Notes under the pieces: generated by a model | Told to the model about the DNA's origin: nothing | Databases searched by the model: none | Seen by the model: the letters and a program-made list of their open reading frames with translations, nothing else | Assembly (NCBI GenBank): GCA_036346225.1 | Contig: JARFIW010000881.1 | Coordinates: 1,155,001 to 1,219,000 of the forward strand | From: Platerodrilus igneus | Taxonomy: Eukaryota; Arthropoda; Insecta; Coleoptera; Lycidae | Direction of reading: 5' to 3' | Length of the DNA stretch: 64,000 nucleotides | Made by a program: the position numbers and the translations under genes | Shown here: piece by piece, positions 34,174-44,286 of the stretch | Layout: each line of letters begins with the position of its first letter | Numbering within the stretch: position 1 is the first letter of the stretch

Positions 34174-35806
34174 TGCTGTGATAAGGGGTTGTTTAAGGGT
34201 GTACTTTATAGTAAAGGTTGTTTGGGAATGAGAAATTACCGTAGGCAGCAGAAAACTGCATTTATTTAGTAAAGAATTGAGAAATAGAGATAGTTTGTAA
34301 ACAGTAAACAGTCAACACCCTGTATATAAAGTATAAGTAGTTTTAAGCAACGCATATAGACACACGAAGACGCATAGTTAGCGTAGAAACACAGAAGACA
34401 TGCATTAAGTAAGTAGTAAATATTTAACAGCCTGTAGATAGAGTTTTAGTTAATTTAGGTAAAGCAAATAATGATATTTTCAGTGGAAGCACGCGTATTT
34501 TGTAAGTAAACATAATAAAGTGTAATTAAACACACATTCAAAAGAGTTCCAAACAATTAGGTTAATACGGAGATAAGAAATAGAGCTTCAAGAAGCATAG
34601 GGTAAATACGTACAAAATAGTTAACCATTTTTAATAAGAAAGGAGATTAAAAATTGCGTAAATAACATGCATATATGAAAATTAAAAGTCGAATTGCGTC
34701 AGTTGTTTATGGAAAAGCGATTAGATTCGTCAAAACACCGCATGTTTGATAACGAAGCACCTGCGAGCAGGCCACAATTATTTGAAAGCATAGAAAATTA
34801 CATCAGAAACTTTATGATTATGATTGCCGATTAAACGTAAGTAGATTTTGGGGAATTTATTTAAGCTAAAGCATAATAATAATAGGGCTTCCAAGTCAGG
34901 GGAAAATAAATGATGAGAATTCCAAGTTCGAGTTTAGGGAGGATGATAATCCAATTCTAAGTTTGGGGAAATTGATAAGAAGTAATAAGTCTGAATGAGA
35001 TGACAATAAATTGGGGTGCATAAGTATAAGTTAATAATGGTAGTCCAGAGGGTGATGGCAATAATTTAAATGCAACGGTTTAAGCGTGTGGATAGACAAT
35101 ATTTCGAATGAGCATGTAATAATCCTGAATTGAGGAAAAAATAATTTTTATTCAAATGGATGGCTTAATGCATGGGAAATATTAGCTGATTATGGATGCG
35201 TCAACGCGAAGAAAATAGACCAGGTTAGATTTTTAGTTATAAGACATTATTTTTCTATTTTTTTTATTTGAATATTAAATTTGCTTAATATAAATGAATG
35301 TGAAAAGTCAACAAAACAGAGGACTTGCATACGTATAAAGTGCGTAATATGATAAGAGGTTTTGAACGTTCCACACTTCTTTTTTTATAAAAATAATAGG
35401 TTTTTTTGGTGACTTTGGGTTTGATTAAAAAGGTATATGATTTTTGATAAAGGAGATTTACAACATTAATTAATTGAAAAGTGTATTTTAAATAATTTAC
35501 AAAAACTGTACATAATATTTGTTTCATTGTATAAAATTGAATTTTGTAATTCCAAATAAATGCTAGTTGATGTCATAAGATAAAGTTAATAGAAGTGATT
35601 TGATAATTTAAACAATCAAGGAGGAGCTATAAGTTGAATACGAAATTGATAACGAGTAAGGCGGTAACATATCAAATTTTGATATTGGTCGACAAGGTTG
35701 GTTCAAGATAAAATCCAGTTATGTTCCTGGAGGGAGTTTATAGCAATATTAATAAGGCGGCCCAACGTCGGAGAACGATAATTCCAATTCTTGTTTATAC
35801 GTAGCA
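34174..35806 (+). repeat. 3' LTR (1633 bp)
   Basis: Matches 28937-30763 with few differences and one deletion of roughly 190 bp near 34808. It is followed at once by GTATATAT... up to about 35844. Confidence 0.92.

Positions 35807-35807
<1 letters not shown>

Positions 35808-35844
<37 letters not shown>
35808..35844. repeat. (AT)n after the 3' LTR
   Basis: An AT run between the LTR element and the Penelope-like fragment. Confidence 0.95.
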
Positions 35845-35846
<2 letters not shown>

Positions 35847-36632
35847 TATATATTGGGTGATATTAGTAGGTTGTAGATCAGCTGGTTATTCAAGCGTACT
35901 TTTTATTATATTCTAAGTTTTCGGTTTATTTCAAACCTTTATCAAAGAAACTACAAAAAATTCATTATAGGCATCAAGCAATCACAATAGGTACTTACTA
36001 AATTGAGGTTGAATGCACATCAATATCATTGAACTATATAAAACTTAAAGTATACATCGAATTCAAAATTGAACAGTAAAACATTTAAAACTGTGAACTA
36101 TAAACTATTTGCCTTGTGAACATGTAAACTGTAAATAACCTTAAACAATAATTTTTTTATCATTTTGACAATACCTGATCTTCTTATCAGGTCATTTGTA
36201 GTTTAAACCTGTCTTGATAGAGTGTGGGTGTGTTGAATGCGCATAGATGTTTGTGAGTCTGTGTGAATGTGTGTGTGTGTGTGTATGCGCACATACGTGT
36301 TCCTGTGTTATACTAGTGGTCTAATTAAGTTAGTTCTAGGTTTGAAATTAAGTAGATACGTGTATATACAGCTTAGTTGATCTATATCTGTCCTTTTATT
36401 CATGGTATCCGTGTTTTTAAATGTGACACATTTCCAAAAATTCTCTTTTTGATCGCTTACCTTCCATTTGTAGTGTTTTAGGGTTATCCCAGTCTATTTT
36501 ATGATTGCTATTATTTGCGTGTGTGGTCAATGCACAGGCATTGGGTTTAATCTGCATGTCGCTTTTGTGTTGTGTGATATGTTGCTTTAGATATTGAAAG
36601 CTTTGACCAATGTCAAATTAGCAAGGTCGTTA
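35845..36632 (-). pseudogene. Penelope-like element, GIY-YIG end and 3' region
   Basis: On the minus strand from about 36620 one reads IGQSFQYLKQHITQHKSD, ACALTTHANNSNHKIDW and then REFLEMCHI. This is the C-terminal half of a GIY-YIG nuclease of the Penelope type (helical region after the catalytic Tyr). Stops follow near 36425. Below it is about 500 bp of non-coding 3' sequence containing a GT run and a hammerhead-like core at 35918-35947. Both borders are (AT)n. The RT and the GIY-YIG tyrosines are absent, so it is a short truncated copy, of a different lineage from 2515-3175. Confidence 0.8.
35918..35947 (-). ncRNA. Degenerate hammerhead-ribozyme-like core
   Basis: On the minus strand TTTGATAAA precedes a 5-bp stem (GGTTT, loop GAAAT, AAACC) and GAAAA. 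This is the order of the hammerhead core (CUGAUGA, stem II, GAAA) and it sits in the 3' region of a Penelope-like fragment, where such ribozymes are known. The first box departs from consensus at two positions, so the copy is probably inactive. Confidence 0.45.

Positions 36633-36633
<1 letters not shown>

Positions 36634-36668
<35 letters not shown>
36634..36668. repeat. (AT)n between Penelope fragment and solo LTR
   Basis: An AT run forming the left border of the probable solo LTR. Confidence 0.95.
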
Positions 36669-36670
<2 letters not shown>

Positions 36671-38489
36671 ACGTGATAAGATGTTACAAAAGGTCATTGA
36701 AACCTAAATTCCAAAAATAAATCCCACTAAAGTATAAAAGAATCAGAAAAAATGAAAATTTGTGTAAATTGATGGTTACACCCTGTACAATACAAGCGTA
36801 CTTTTATTCATTGAGGTACAAGCGGAAAATCAAATTTCTCGTGTATAAATAATGACACTGTATGGTATAAGCATATTGTAAATACTTAGCAAACAGCGTA
36901 AGCTGTATATGTAAAAACAGTTAATTGTAAGATGCTGGAAAACGCATTAAATGCGAACGTAAATCGACAGTTTTAAGGTAAATAGCATAGAATATTACTA
37001 GCTTTACGCATTTAGCATGAAAGACTAAAATCTTGTTAAAAGAAACTCCAACTCTAACCGTAATAGGTGTATTAAAAATACGTTTTGATGTTAAAAGCAA
37101 ATATTTTCTATAAAATGCAACCCCTTTTGCAATAAAATGCAATTAAGGTTTAAATTAATTACCCTGTGAATTACAGAAATTTATTTTAAATAATGAATTT
37201 TCTAGAATATAAAGGATGAGCCATCGGTATTTAGAACTACGTAAATAAACTAATTAATAAATAATCGCATATTTTTAAAAGCGGCCCGAGTACGAAAAAA
37301 CCTGCAATATCTCTGGAATAACTGATAAAATTATCTATGATTTTTGCATTCACTGTTGGAGAAAAGCAATAAACCATAATAATAGTTTATGTGGCAGCAG
37401 GACAAACAGCGAGCGTTACGGTAACTGGAACCAGATAACTAGATAATAAAAGGCAGCGTTTTGAGACGCTAATAAATTTTTCTTAGAAACCTTGCATCAT
37501 AATCTTCCATACTATTCTAGTAACATTCTAGAAAATAGATAATTTCTATAGAGGAAGCATTTATTAAAAAAGGGTCATTCAGTAGATTTATTCATAAGAT
37601 TGATTCGAATCATACAGTCGATCGCAAAATATTATTTTGATGGAAGTCGCGAGCTGTTGCTTTGCGAAAATGATATTTGAAGTATGCAGTAAATATACCT
37701 TAATTTAATAATTACTATGTTACAATATATATAGAGGTGATGTTTTTAAATGCAAATTACATTAAAAATGGAATTTATTAATTACAAGAGAGAAAATTCT
37801 TCAAGATAACGCTATTTTAAAAATTATATTAAATAATCGAAAAGAAGATTTCACCAGAAATGTACATTGGTAATTGCTGTTTGAAATAAGGATTCGAATA
37901 TAGAAAATCTTGTAAGCTGATTTGACATCATTTTAAAATAAGAAGATATTTTATTACGAGGAGCGTTTTTGTGAATTCTGCAAATATTACTTATAGATTT
38001 AATTTTAAAGGATATTAGAATATTTGTATTTAATTTAAGGTAGAATAATAATGGTTACTCATAAAATATTTTTTTGCAAAGGATTTTTACTAGGAAAATT
38101 TGAGATCGGAGTTTGAAACATCTGACTTGTAATAGATTATCTGGATTTTTGGCCAAACAAACCTTACAAACGTGGCAATAAACTTAACCAGGTAAACCAT
38201 CCATAAAAAAAGAATTGAGTTCTGTAAATTTAAGATAAGGTAAGGAACAATTTGTTTATAACAAGTACTTCTTAAAAATTATTTTATGTTTCAAAGAAAT
38301 GATGTAAATGCTTTTGTATGAGAAAAAATATTTCTTGCAGTATAAATGCTTTGTGATTTCATTTAGAAAACTCTGTCATTCCGTCGAGCTATCCAGAAAG
38401 GAAAGTAAGTAAACAATTTCAAGTTTTACAAATTGCTGTACCTGTACCACAGCACTCTCTTAGCGACGTACAACGCGGGCCCTATCGCA
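36669..38489 (+). repeat. Probable solo LTR (1821 bp) of a related family
   Basis: Begins TGACGTGATAAGATG just after an AT run, parallel to TGCTGTGATAAGG of the element at 28937. It ends CTATCGCA just before another AT-rich run (38490-38530). It has LTR-like length, TG...CA ends, a CACCCTGTA motif near 36779 and no coding potential. The section from about 36930 to 37960 is homologous to 58900-59905, where it is joined to the protease of an LTR element, which supports its identity as an LTR. Confidence 0.65.
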
Positions 38490-38491
38490 AT

Positions 38492-38533
<42 letters not shown>

Positions 38534-38700
38534 AAAAACAAGTTATTTGCTGTGCGCAATAAGAAATTGCGTAGAACAATATACAAAATAAGATATATCT
38601 GTAAACAAACTTTTATGAAAATAATAAGAGCTTATTGACGAATACAAATCGGGCTAATAGTTGTATAGTCATTAACAAAACAATAGTCTAAGTAGTATAG
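38490..38700. other. (AT)n and short unassigned DNA
   Basis: An AT run at about 38497-38530, then AT-rich sequence without features. Confidence 0.7.
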
Positions 38701-38799
38701 TAAGGCCGGTGTGACTTAAAAACGTGTGCACGCATATGTTCCATTGAAAGTTTCAACGTAGCATATGCGTGGACACGTTTTGAAGTCAGACCGGCCTTA
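38701..38799. repeat. Hairpin with TIR-like ends GGCCGGT..GAC
   Basis: The first 38 bases (TAAGGCCGGTGTGACTT...CATATG) and the last 38 (CATATGCGTGG...CCGGCCTTA) are near-perfect reverse complements around a loop of about 22 bases. The stem sequence is also the head of each of the following tandem units. This looks like two transposon termini abutting head to head. Confidence 0.85.
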
Positions 38800-39475
38800 T
38801 ATTACTTTTAATGGAACATACGTGTGTGACTTCAAAACGTGTCCACACGCATGCTACGTTAAAAAAATGTAAGTGCGTGCAGAAAAAGCGAGAAGTTATA
38901 AATTAGGTCAGATGCAAAATATCTCATCTAAGTCAATTGTATTTAAGTAAAGTGGAGTCTGATTTATGTTTTTTACTTTTGTTTAGACGCAGCAAATACG
39001 CACAAGCAGGTTTGACTTCTAAACGTTTCCACACGTATGCAAAGTTGAAAAAATGTAGGTGCATGCAAAAAATTTGGAGCTGCTTTGAATTCGCATTAGA
39101 TGTTCTTTAGCGAGAATTTATAAAGTAGGTCAGATTCAAAATATCACATCTAAGTCAATTGTATAAAAAATGCTGTATTTAATTAAAGTGGATTCTGACT
39201 TATGTTTTTACTTGATTAGAGGCTGCAAATACACATAGGCCGGTTTGACTTCAAAACGTGTCCACACGTATGCTACATTAAAAAATTTAGTTGCGTGCAG
39301 AAAAAATGTGGAGCTGTTTTGAATTCGGTTCTCTAGCGAGAAGTTATAAAGTAGGTCAGATGCAAAATATCACATCTAAGTCAATTGGATTTAATTAAAG
39401 TGGATTTTGATTTATGTTTTTACTTTTGTTTAGAGGCTGCAAATACACATAAGCCGGTTTGACTTCAAAGTGTGC
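38800..39475. repeat. Tandem units of about 230 bp, three copies
   Basis: Units begin near 38826, 39010 and 39238 with a GGTTTGACTTC(A/T)AAACGT block. They continue with CCACACG(T/C)ATGC, GTGCAGAAAAA and GCGAGAA(G/T)TTATAAA, then AGGTCAGAT(G/T)CAAAATATC and CATCTAAGTCAATTG, ending with TTTAGAGGCTGCAAATAC. A partial unit recurs at 39955-40065, beyond the gene at 39616. Confidence 0.85.
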
Positions 39476-39615
39476 CCATAGTAGGAAAAACAGCGATGGT
39501 AATCAAGGTCAATTCTATCTAGTATAAGTGAGAAATCTTTGACTAGCAATCATAACAACATAAATTAGTTAACAGAGTGTTGTGTGTAAGATAGAAGCAA
39601 GTAATTAAATGCAAA

Positions 39616-39903
39616 ATGGATTTGAATATTCATAATAAAACCACATATCGCAAACCCTATGTAAATTCAAAAGATCTTGTAGTGAATAAGAGGTTTGAAA
39701 TTTTGAAAGTAGAAACTGTCAAGACAAAATATGGAGAAAGAGTATTAGTGGAAACAAAAGAGTTCAAAAGTATATTGCCATTGAGATATTTTGAATACCA
39801 TCAATCACATGGAGTGAAACAGTTAAATGAAAGTATTGGCTTAAATAAACACGTATACATAACCAGTAAGGGATCGATCGGTCTAACTGTCAACATATTC
39901 TAA
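39616..39903 (+). CDS. Small intact unrecognised protein (95 aa)
   Basis: Starts ATG at 39616 after an A-rich leader and ends at TAA 39901. The N-terminal 20 residues are polar and probably flexible. The core (RFEILKVETVKTKYGERVLV, then LPLRYFEYH) has the alternation of a small five-strand barrel with a KYG turn, which I associate loosely with OB-fold DNA-binding proteins in mobile elements; this is inference. It has no signal peptide or membrane segment. It lies between tandem units (38800-39475) and a partial unit (39955-40065) and convergent with the gene at 40158-40842, so it is probably transposon cargo. Intact while nearly everything around it is decayed. Confidence 0.6.
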   Translation: MDLNIHNKTTYRKPYVNSKDLVVNKRFEILKVETVKTKYGERVLVETKEFKSILPLRYFEYHQSHGVKQLNESIGLNKHVYITSKGSIGLTVNIF

Positions 39904-39954
39904 GAAAATAGTTTATTATAATAATATACATCTTGTTCTTTACTGTTCATTTAA

Positions 39955-40065
39955 TTATAACACATCTAAGTCAATTGTATAAAGAAAACTGTATTTATTT
40001 AAAGTGGGTTCTGATTTATATGTTTTACTTTGAGGTTACTAATTTGTTTAGAGGAAATCTTGTTT
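39955..40065. repeat. Partial copy of the 230-bp unit
   Basis: CACATCTAAGTCAATTGTATAAAG, then AAAGTGGGTTCTGATTTATATG and TTTGTTTAGAGG match the second half of the units at 38800-39475. Confidence 0.8.
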
Positions 40066-40157
40066 AAAAAGGGAAACTTTTATAAAATACTTTTATTTAC
40101 AAATTGTTGAATATATTGATCTAACTATTTACAGTTAAAAAAGAATCACACTAAAAT

Positions 40158-40842
40158 CTAACTACTTATAAATGAAAAAGTATTTAGTAACTCCCGTTCT
40201 TGAAGCATCTGCTGCTCCCTTGCAGCCAGTTCCTCTCTTTTTTGCTTTATTATTTCTAGTTCCAAATCTAGACGACGCAGTAGCTTCTCTCCACGCTTTT
40301 TAAATGCATTAAGCAACTCTACTGTATCCTCTTCATAGGATTTATCATTCTCACAGCAAACAGTCATATCAGTTCCAGGAGATAACTTTTTCATATCCAA
40401 CATGTTTTTGCCGGATCTGTGAGCATAGCATAACAAATTATTGTAGGTTCCCCTCTTCTTTTGTATACTACCTGATGCTTCTGAGAGGATCAGAATGTGC
40501 CAAGGCTCCAACGATAGCTTCAGAATTTCCAGAATAGTTTCCTTTTTTCCTAACCTAATGTAAAGTAAAAATTAGTTGTGCTTGCATAAATATAAATATA
40601 TTCTAACGTACGTGTATGATTCTGCTTTACTATGGCGTTGATCATGGTACATGTAATTTTGAGTAGAGGAACTGGCTGCGGCGGAACAACAGGAACGGCA
40701 AACTTAAAACGCGCAAATCTATCAATATTAAAACGACATGTATAAATGTGAAAAGCACTTTCCGTGATATATCTATTACGTCACTATCAAAAATAGCAGC
40801 AGTGTCAAGTTGAGATGAAGATCCAAAAACTTCTTTAATCAA
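40158..40842 (-). CDS. Spliced coiled-coil protein, unrecognised
   Basis: At least two exons on the minus strand. The last exon (40554-40158) encodes TLGKKETILEILKLSLEPWH to LLNTFSFISS. It ends in a long coiled coil rich in Glu, Arg, Lys and Leu (LLRRLDLELEIIKQKREELAAREQQMLQERELL). A 57-bp intron (40555-40611) with GTACGT and TTACATTAG ends joins in frame to an exon reading ASSSTQNYMYHDQRHSKAESY. Further upstream EVFGSSSQLDTAAIFDSDVIDIS (40842-40770) may be another exon, spliced at CCGCCGCAG (40671). This layout (acidic Ser-rich middle, C-terminal coil) recalls MADF or Myb/SANT-like adapter proteins carried by DNA transposons, but the DNA-binding domain is not visible. Function unknown. Confidence 0.5.
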
Positions 40843-40859
40843 GTATTCGTTAGAATGAA

Positions 40860-41850
40860 ATATAAATTGTTTTAGAACTTTTACTCCATCGTTGGTACTG
40901 TACTATTTTTGGTCAATGATAAGTTACTCGTTTTTTAAAGTTGCTCTAGTAACTAATAATTATGCAAGAGATCTGATCGAATACGTGAAGTATTTATATT
41001 AAATAAGAAACGGGTCTGTTAGAAAAAAATTACAAATTTGCATCGTTTTGTAAAAAAATTGCAAATAAAAATTTTATATATTCGGCTATGTAATTTATAC
41101 TAATGAATAAAAAACAGTATGTAAGCAAAAATAATGATGCTCTCAGCAAAATAACGAACTTTATTGTCTGAAAAATTGCAAATATACATTTTTATAGTTA
41201 ATCATGCAAGGTACTCATTTTAAAAAAAATAGTAAAACTGTCAGCAAAATTTCGAATTTGCTTTATTTTCTGAAAAATTTGCAAATGTCTAATTTTATAG
41301 CTAACCATAAAATACATTTTCATTAAATAAGAAACGGCATGTTAGAAAAAAATAGTACTGCAAGCATATTTTCCGTAAACAAGAGGATAAATGAAAGGTA
41401 CAAGGTCGTGTCGACGCTACTATTAAGAATAAACATAATTAGATACTTTGCTTATATATATATAAAACTAGATTTTTAAGTGCTCACGGTTGGAAACTAA
41501 AAATTCCTTGCTACTTTTCTCCTGAACCTTCTTTGGGAATTAAATCACTCATGGTTGAAAATCGTCTTTATTTACCTTAACTCATGAATCAAAACGTAAA
41601 TAAAGATGATTTTAGCAACTGCTTCCAAAAGCAATTTGCTATGCAATTAATTTGATTGCATAGGAATAAATGCCCTTGCAATTTTGCATAATGCTGAAAC
41701 TTTCTTATCAATCATTCGTTTTATAACATTTTGTATACATTTTTTGTATACATAAGAATAAAATCTTTTACAGTTGTTTTGTTTACACAGAACATATTTA
41801 TGTATAAATACTAGAGAAATTTCTATAGATGTTAATTATTAAGTAATTTA
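40860..41850. other. AT-rich DNA with imperfect repeats
   Basis: TTAAATAAGAAACGG...GTTAGAAAAAAAT occurs at about 41000 and 41325, and GCAAATNNNNATTTTATAG(C/T)TAA at about 41180 and 41282. This suggests loosely repeated units of about 100-160 bp. No gene. Confidence 0.5.
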
Positions 41851-41859
41851 GCTAGTGAT

Positions 41860-43064
41860 TGTAAAGAACAACTATGAATTCTAAAACGGTGGCCGAAGTT
41901 AGTAGTGATATTTTAAAGTTAACAGTGAAGTGTATGAATATAATTATATCGGTTGACGAAATTATCAGGCATATCATCATTATTAAGACAAACATTGGTT
42001 TATTAAAACTTGCAATTAAGAACAAGGTATACGAAGACAATTGCCAGAAAAATCCTAGTAGACTAGGATTAAAAAGTGGTTCATTTTCCTTTTCGTTGTA
42101 TGATTGCTGAAACTGAGCATACATCTCATATAACAACGCAGTCTGTTTATTCTCGAACTTCAAATTTAAGTTATCGTACGGGAAAATTTCTGAATTTAAA
42201 TAGAGTTTTATGTTGGTTAACTAGCAATGATCAAAACGACTGTAGTTGCTCATGTATCTATTTTTTCGGTAGGTTTGGAAACCAACAATCACAAATCTTG
42301 GTTTTTCTAATAGTGTTGTTGTTTTAATGTTCTATGTATAACGTTGCGTTTCTTGTAGAAGTTGATATTCATGCAACTCCCATCCTCTAAACGAAATATG
42401 CAAATCCTGATTTTGTGCAGCGCATTCTTATTAAAGTAATTCGTTGAGCATCATCAACGGCTACATGTAGCATTTTTCTTAAAACTTTGTTTAAAATAAC
42501 TTTTATTTCTTCATCAGGTGTAGGATTAATTATAGCATTAGTATCAAAAGTAGAACGTAGTAAAACTAATTCATGGCAGAGGTTTAAAATAACTTTTTTA
42601 AAATCTTTGCATAATCTGAGAACCATTGAAAGGTTTATTGCAACGTTAAAATTCCTATTGGTATCAATTATTTACAAATCATCCATAGAAAACCACCCAG
42701 CGTTTTGTAAATGTTTACTTTGATTGCTATTATATGAAACTTATGCCTTCATTATAGACGTTAATCCAGGATTCCGAACACGATCTACAATGACACCGCC
42801 AATTTAATATCAAATTTTATCAAAAAGCAGCAAAACCCCATTATTTACAAACTTTGCTGTCTGAGACGGCGTTCCATCTGTTTTAAATAATTTGCCTTCT
42901 ATGCACAGCATACTCTTTGATGGTAAGGTGTAAACATCTTGTTGTTGTATAAGGATTCGAATTTCATCATTATTGTTTAAATATGTGTTAGCATAAGGCT
43001 GATGAGTATGTTTTTCAATATTAACAATTGCATTGTCGAAGTAAACTTTTTCACGCAAGTTCAA
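41860..43064 (-). pseudogene. MCP: Polinton/Maverick major capsid protein, decayed
   Basis: The double jelly-roll capsid protein of a Polinton. From 43064 (MNLREKVYFDNAIVNIEKHT) the frame reads HQPYANTYLNNNDEIRI and QQQDVYTLPSKSMLCIEGKL, classic for insect Polinton capsids, to a stop at 42811. Homology continues in other frames: RVRNPGLTS near 42760, KHLQNAGWF near 42700, then HELVLLRSTFDTNAII (42570-42520) and the C-terminal KFENKQTALLYEMYAQFQQSY at about 42160-42100, ending near 41960. Several frameshifts and stops. It forms the capsid shell in the proposed virion. It is downstream of the minor capsid and protease genes on the same strand, the usual Polinton grouping. Confidence 0.82.
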
Positions 43065-43087
43065 TGTTTCACTATCCGTTCTACTTT

Positions 43088-43240
43088 TTAATTAAATAAA
43101 TGCAGTCCTAACGATTGTAGAAACTGCCGGTTTTGTGTTGTTAACGGTCTTGAAGCAATCAATCGAGTGTCAATTGCTTTGAAATTTCTAGCCTTTATTG
43201 CAATTCTTGACATGTTGCGTGCATTATACTTAATACCCAT
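43088..43240 (-). CDS. Small basic Polinton protein (50 aa)
   Basis: MGIKYNARNMSRIAIKARNF to QNRQFLQSLGLHLFN, strongly basic in its first half and ending with a (F/L)LxSLG motif that I associate with a small protein encoded between the capsid genes of insect Polintons. It is too short for most ORF callers. It sits 23 bp upstream of the major capsid start and 43 bp downstream of the minor capsid end, so the three are packed like an operon-style late cluster. Intact. Role unknown; the basic character would suit nucleic-acid condensation. Confidence 0.55.
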   Translation of the reverse strand: MGIKYNARNMSRIAIKARNFKAIDTRLIASRPLTTQNRQFLQSLGLHLFN

Positions 43241-43283
43241 GGTTATTGCAGATTTTTTTTAAGTGCAACCTTACAGTTAGCAG

Positions 43284-43982
43284 TTATCCTCTGAAATTAA
43301 CTAAATTTCCATCTTGATCTAACACTTTAACTATTACTGCATTTATCATACGTGACCTGATTGGTAGATATATAATCGAAGATGGGCACTCGACAATTTT
43401 AAGACCTGCAGATACTTGAGGAAAAAATTCATGTATTACATGCGCTGGTTTACTGTTTAAATAGGATCCACTTGCAATATTACAGTCGACTAAAACTGCA
43501 TTCACTTTACAAATGTTGATCGCGTAGTCTGATGGATGCGTGGTATATGCTAGCAATTTTTGTGGATTAAAACCGAGAAGAGAACCAATTGAATCCTTTA
43601 TGGTAAAATCCACATCTTTACTACATTTAATACTACATTTAAGAATATTATTGTTAACTGTAATTTCTACATACACTGGTGTCTTTCTAGCGCTTTGTGA
43701 TTGTTTCATACGACCACGCCACCTTTTATCACCTAAAGCTTTTTGAAGATATTTACTAATTTCCCTAATCTTATAAGTACCCTCAAATATTTCTATGAAT
43801 TCTCCGTTAGGTCCATAATAAAATTTATTATTTATTGTTTTTTCAATGTTTGGAATTGTGTTATAAGACTCAAAATTTGTTAATTCTAATACGTACTTTG
43901 AATCATTATCCAAGTTCATAAACGGATTAACGTTGCTTGTTAAAACTGAAGTGTTTCCCGTTAGAGTAAAAGTGTACGACAT
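43284..43982 (-). CDS. Polinton minor capsid (penton-like) protein, 232 aa
   Basis: An uninterrupted frame MSYTFTLTGNTSVLTSNVNP, with LELTNFESYNTIPNIE, then NKFYYG, FEGTYKIREISKYLQ, IGSLLGFNPQKLL and PAHVIHEFFP to the C-terminus. The N-terminal wording and the E-GTY-I-(I/L)-YL block are typical of the single-jelly-roll minor capsid protein of Polintons, which would occupy the vertices. Length fits a complete protein. It lies between protease and the small basic protein with short gaps on the same strand. Still intact although the neighbouring major capsid gene is broken. Confidence 0.8.
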   Translation of the reverse strand: MSYTFTLTGNTSVLTSNVNPFMNLDNDSKYVLELTNFESYNTIPNIEKTINNKFYYGPNGEFIEIFEGTYKIREISKYLQKALGDKRWRGRMKQSQSARKTPVYVEITVNNNILKCSIKCSKDVDFTIKDSIGSLLGFNPQKLLAYTTHPSDYAINICKVNAVLVDCNIASGSYLNSKPAHVIHEFFPQVSAGLKIVECPSSIIYLPIRSRMINAVIVKVLDQDGNLVNFRG

Positions 43983-44001
43983 GACAACTTTATACGCAGT
44001 T

Positions 44002-44286
44002 CTATGTACTGCTTAGAAATTGTAAGCATAAATGTCCGCACAACACAGTACCGTACGATTGTTCTTGTTTAATGTTATAAAGAATTTTACATTTACCCCC
44101 ACTATTCAAATAACTTATCAACTCTGTTGGCGGTCGCAGGTTTCCGCGGCTGTCATAGTAAATAGCGCTACTACCGTACTTTTTATAAGAGGTCCAATGC
44201 GTGCCTAAACCTTCTATTTCATCTAAATTAATTATACCACATTCTTTTAGATTAACTATCTTGGGAAGATTGCTTCTCATAGACAC
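44002..44286 (-). pseudogene. PRO: Polinton adenain-like cysteine protease, N-truncated
   Basis: A 94-codon frame showing the conserved end of an adenovirus-type/Ulp1-fold protease: CGIINLDEIEGLGTHW (catalytic His), IYYDSRGNLRPPTELISYL (acidic residue region) and YGTVLCGHLCLQFL (catalytic Cys in CGHLC, with a preceding Gln). Upstream in the same frame are a few more fitting residues (NFRGVS) and then a stop near 44316. The N-terminal half is therefore lost. It would mature the capsid proteins. It is followed after 19 bp by the minor capsid gene. Confidence 0.8.

Larger units (their letters stand above)
28937..35806 (+). mobile_element. Osvaldo-like LTR retrotransposon, defective
   Basis: LTRs open TGCTGTGATAAGG and end TATAC(A/G)TAGCA. 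Inside are a coiled-coil Gag, a DTGA protease and a gypsy-type RT whose wording (PQYNCPPKI, GLSSSTDALENAM) recalls Osvaldo-like elements; the clade name is my inference. RNase H and integrase are absent, since the RT end leads almost directly to the 3' tail. The element sits inside an (AT)n tract on both sides, and a clean target duplication cannot be read from such repeats. A diverged PR fragment of the same family is at 59930-60396. Confidence 0.88.

Noticed and set aside
38800..39475. CRISPR-like array
   Set aside because: Units are 230 bp, contiguous without spacers, and the genome is eukaryotic.
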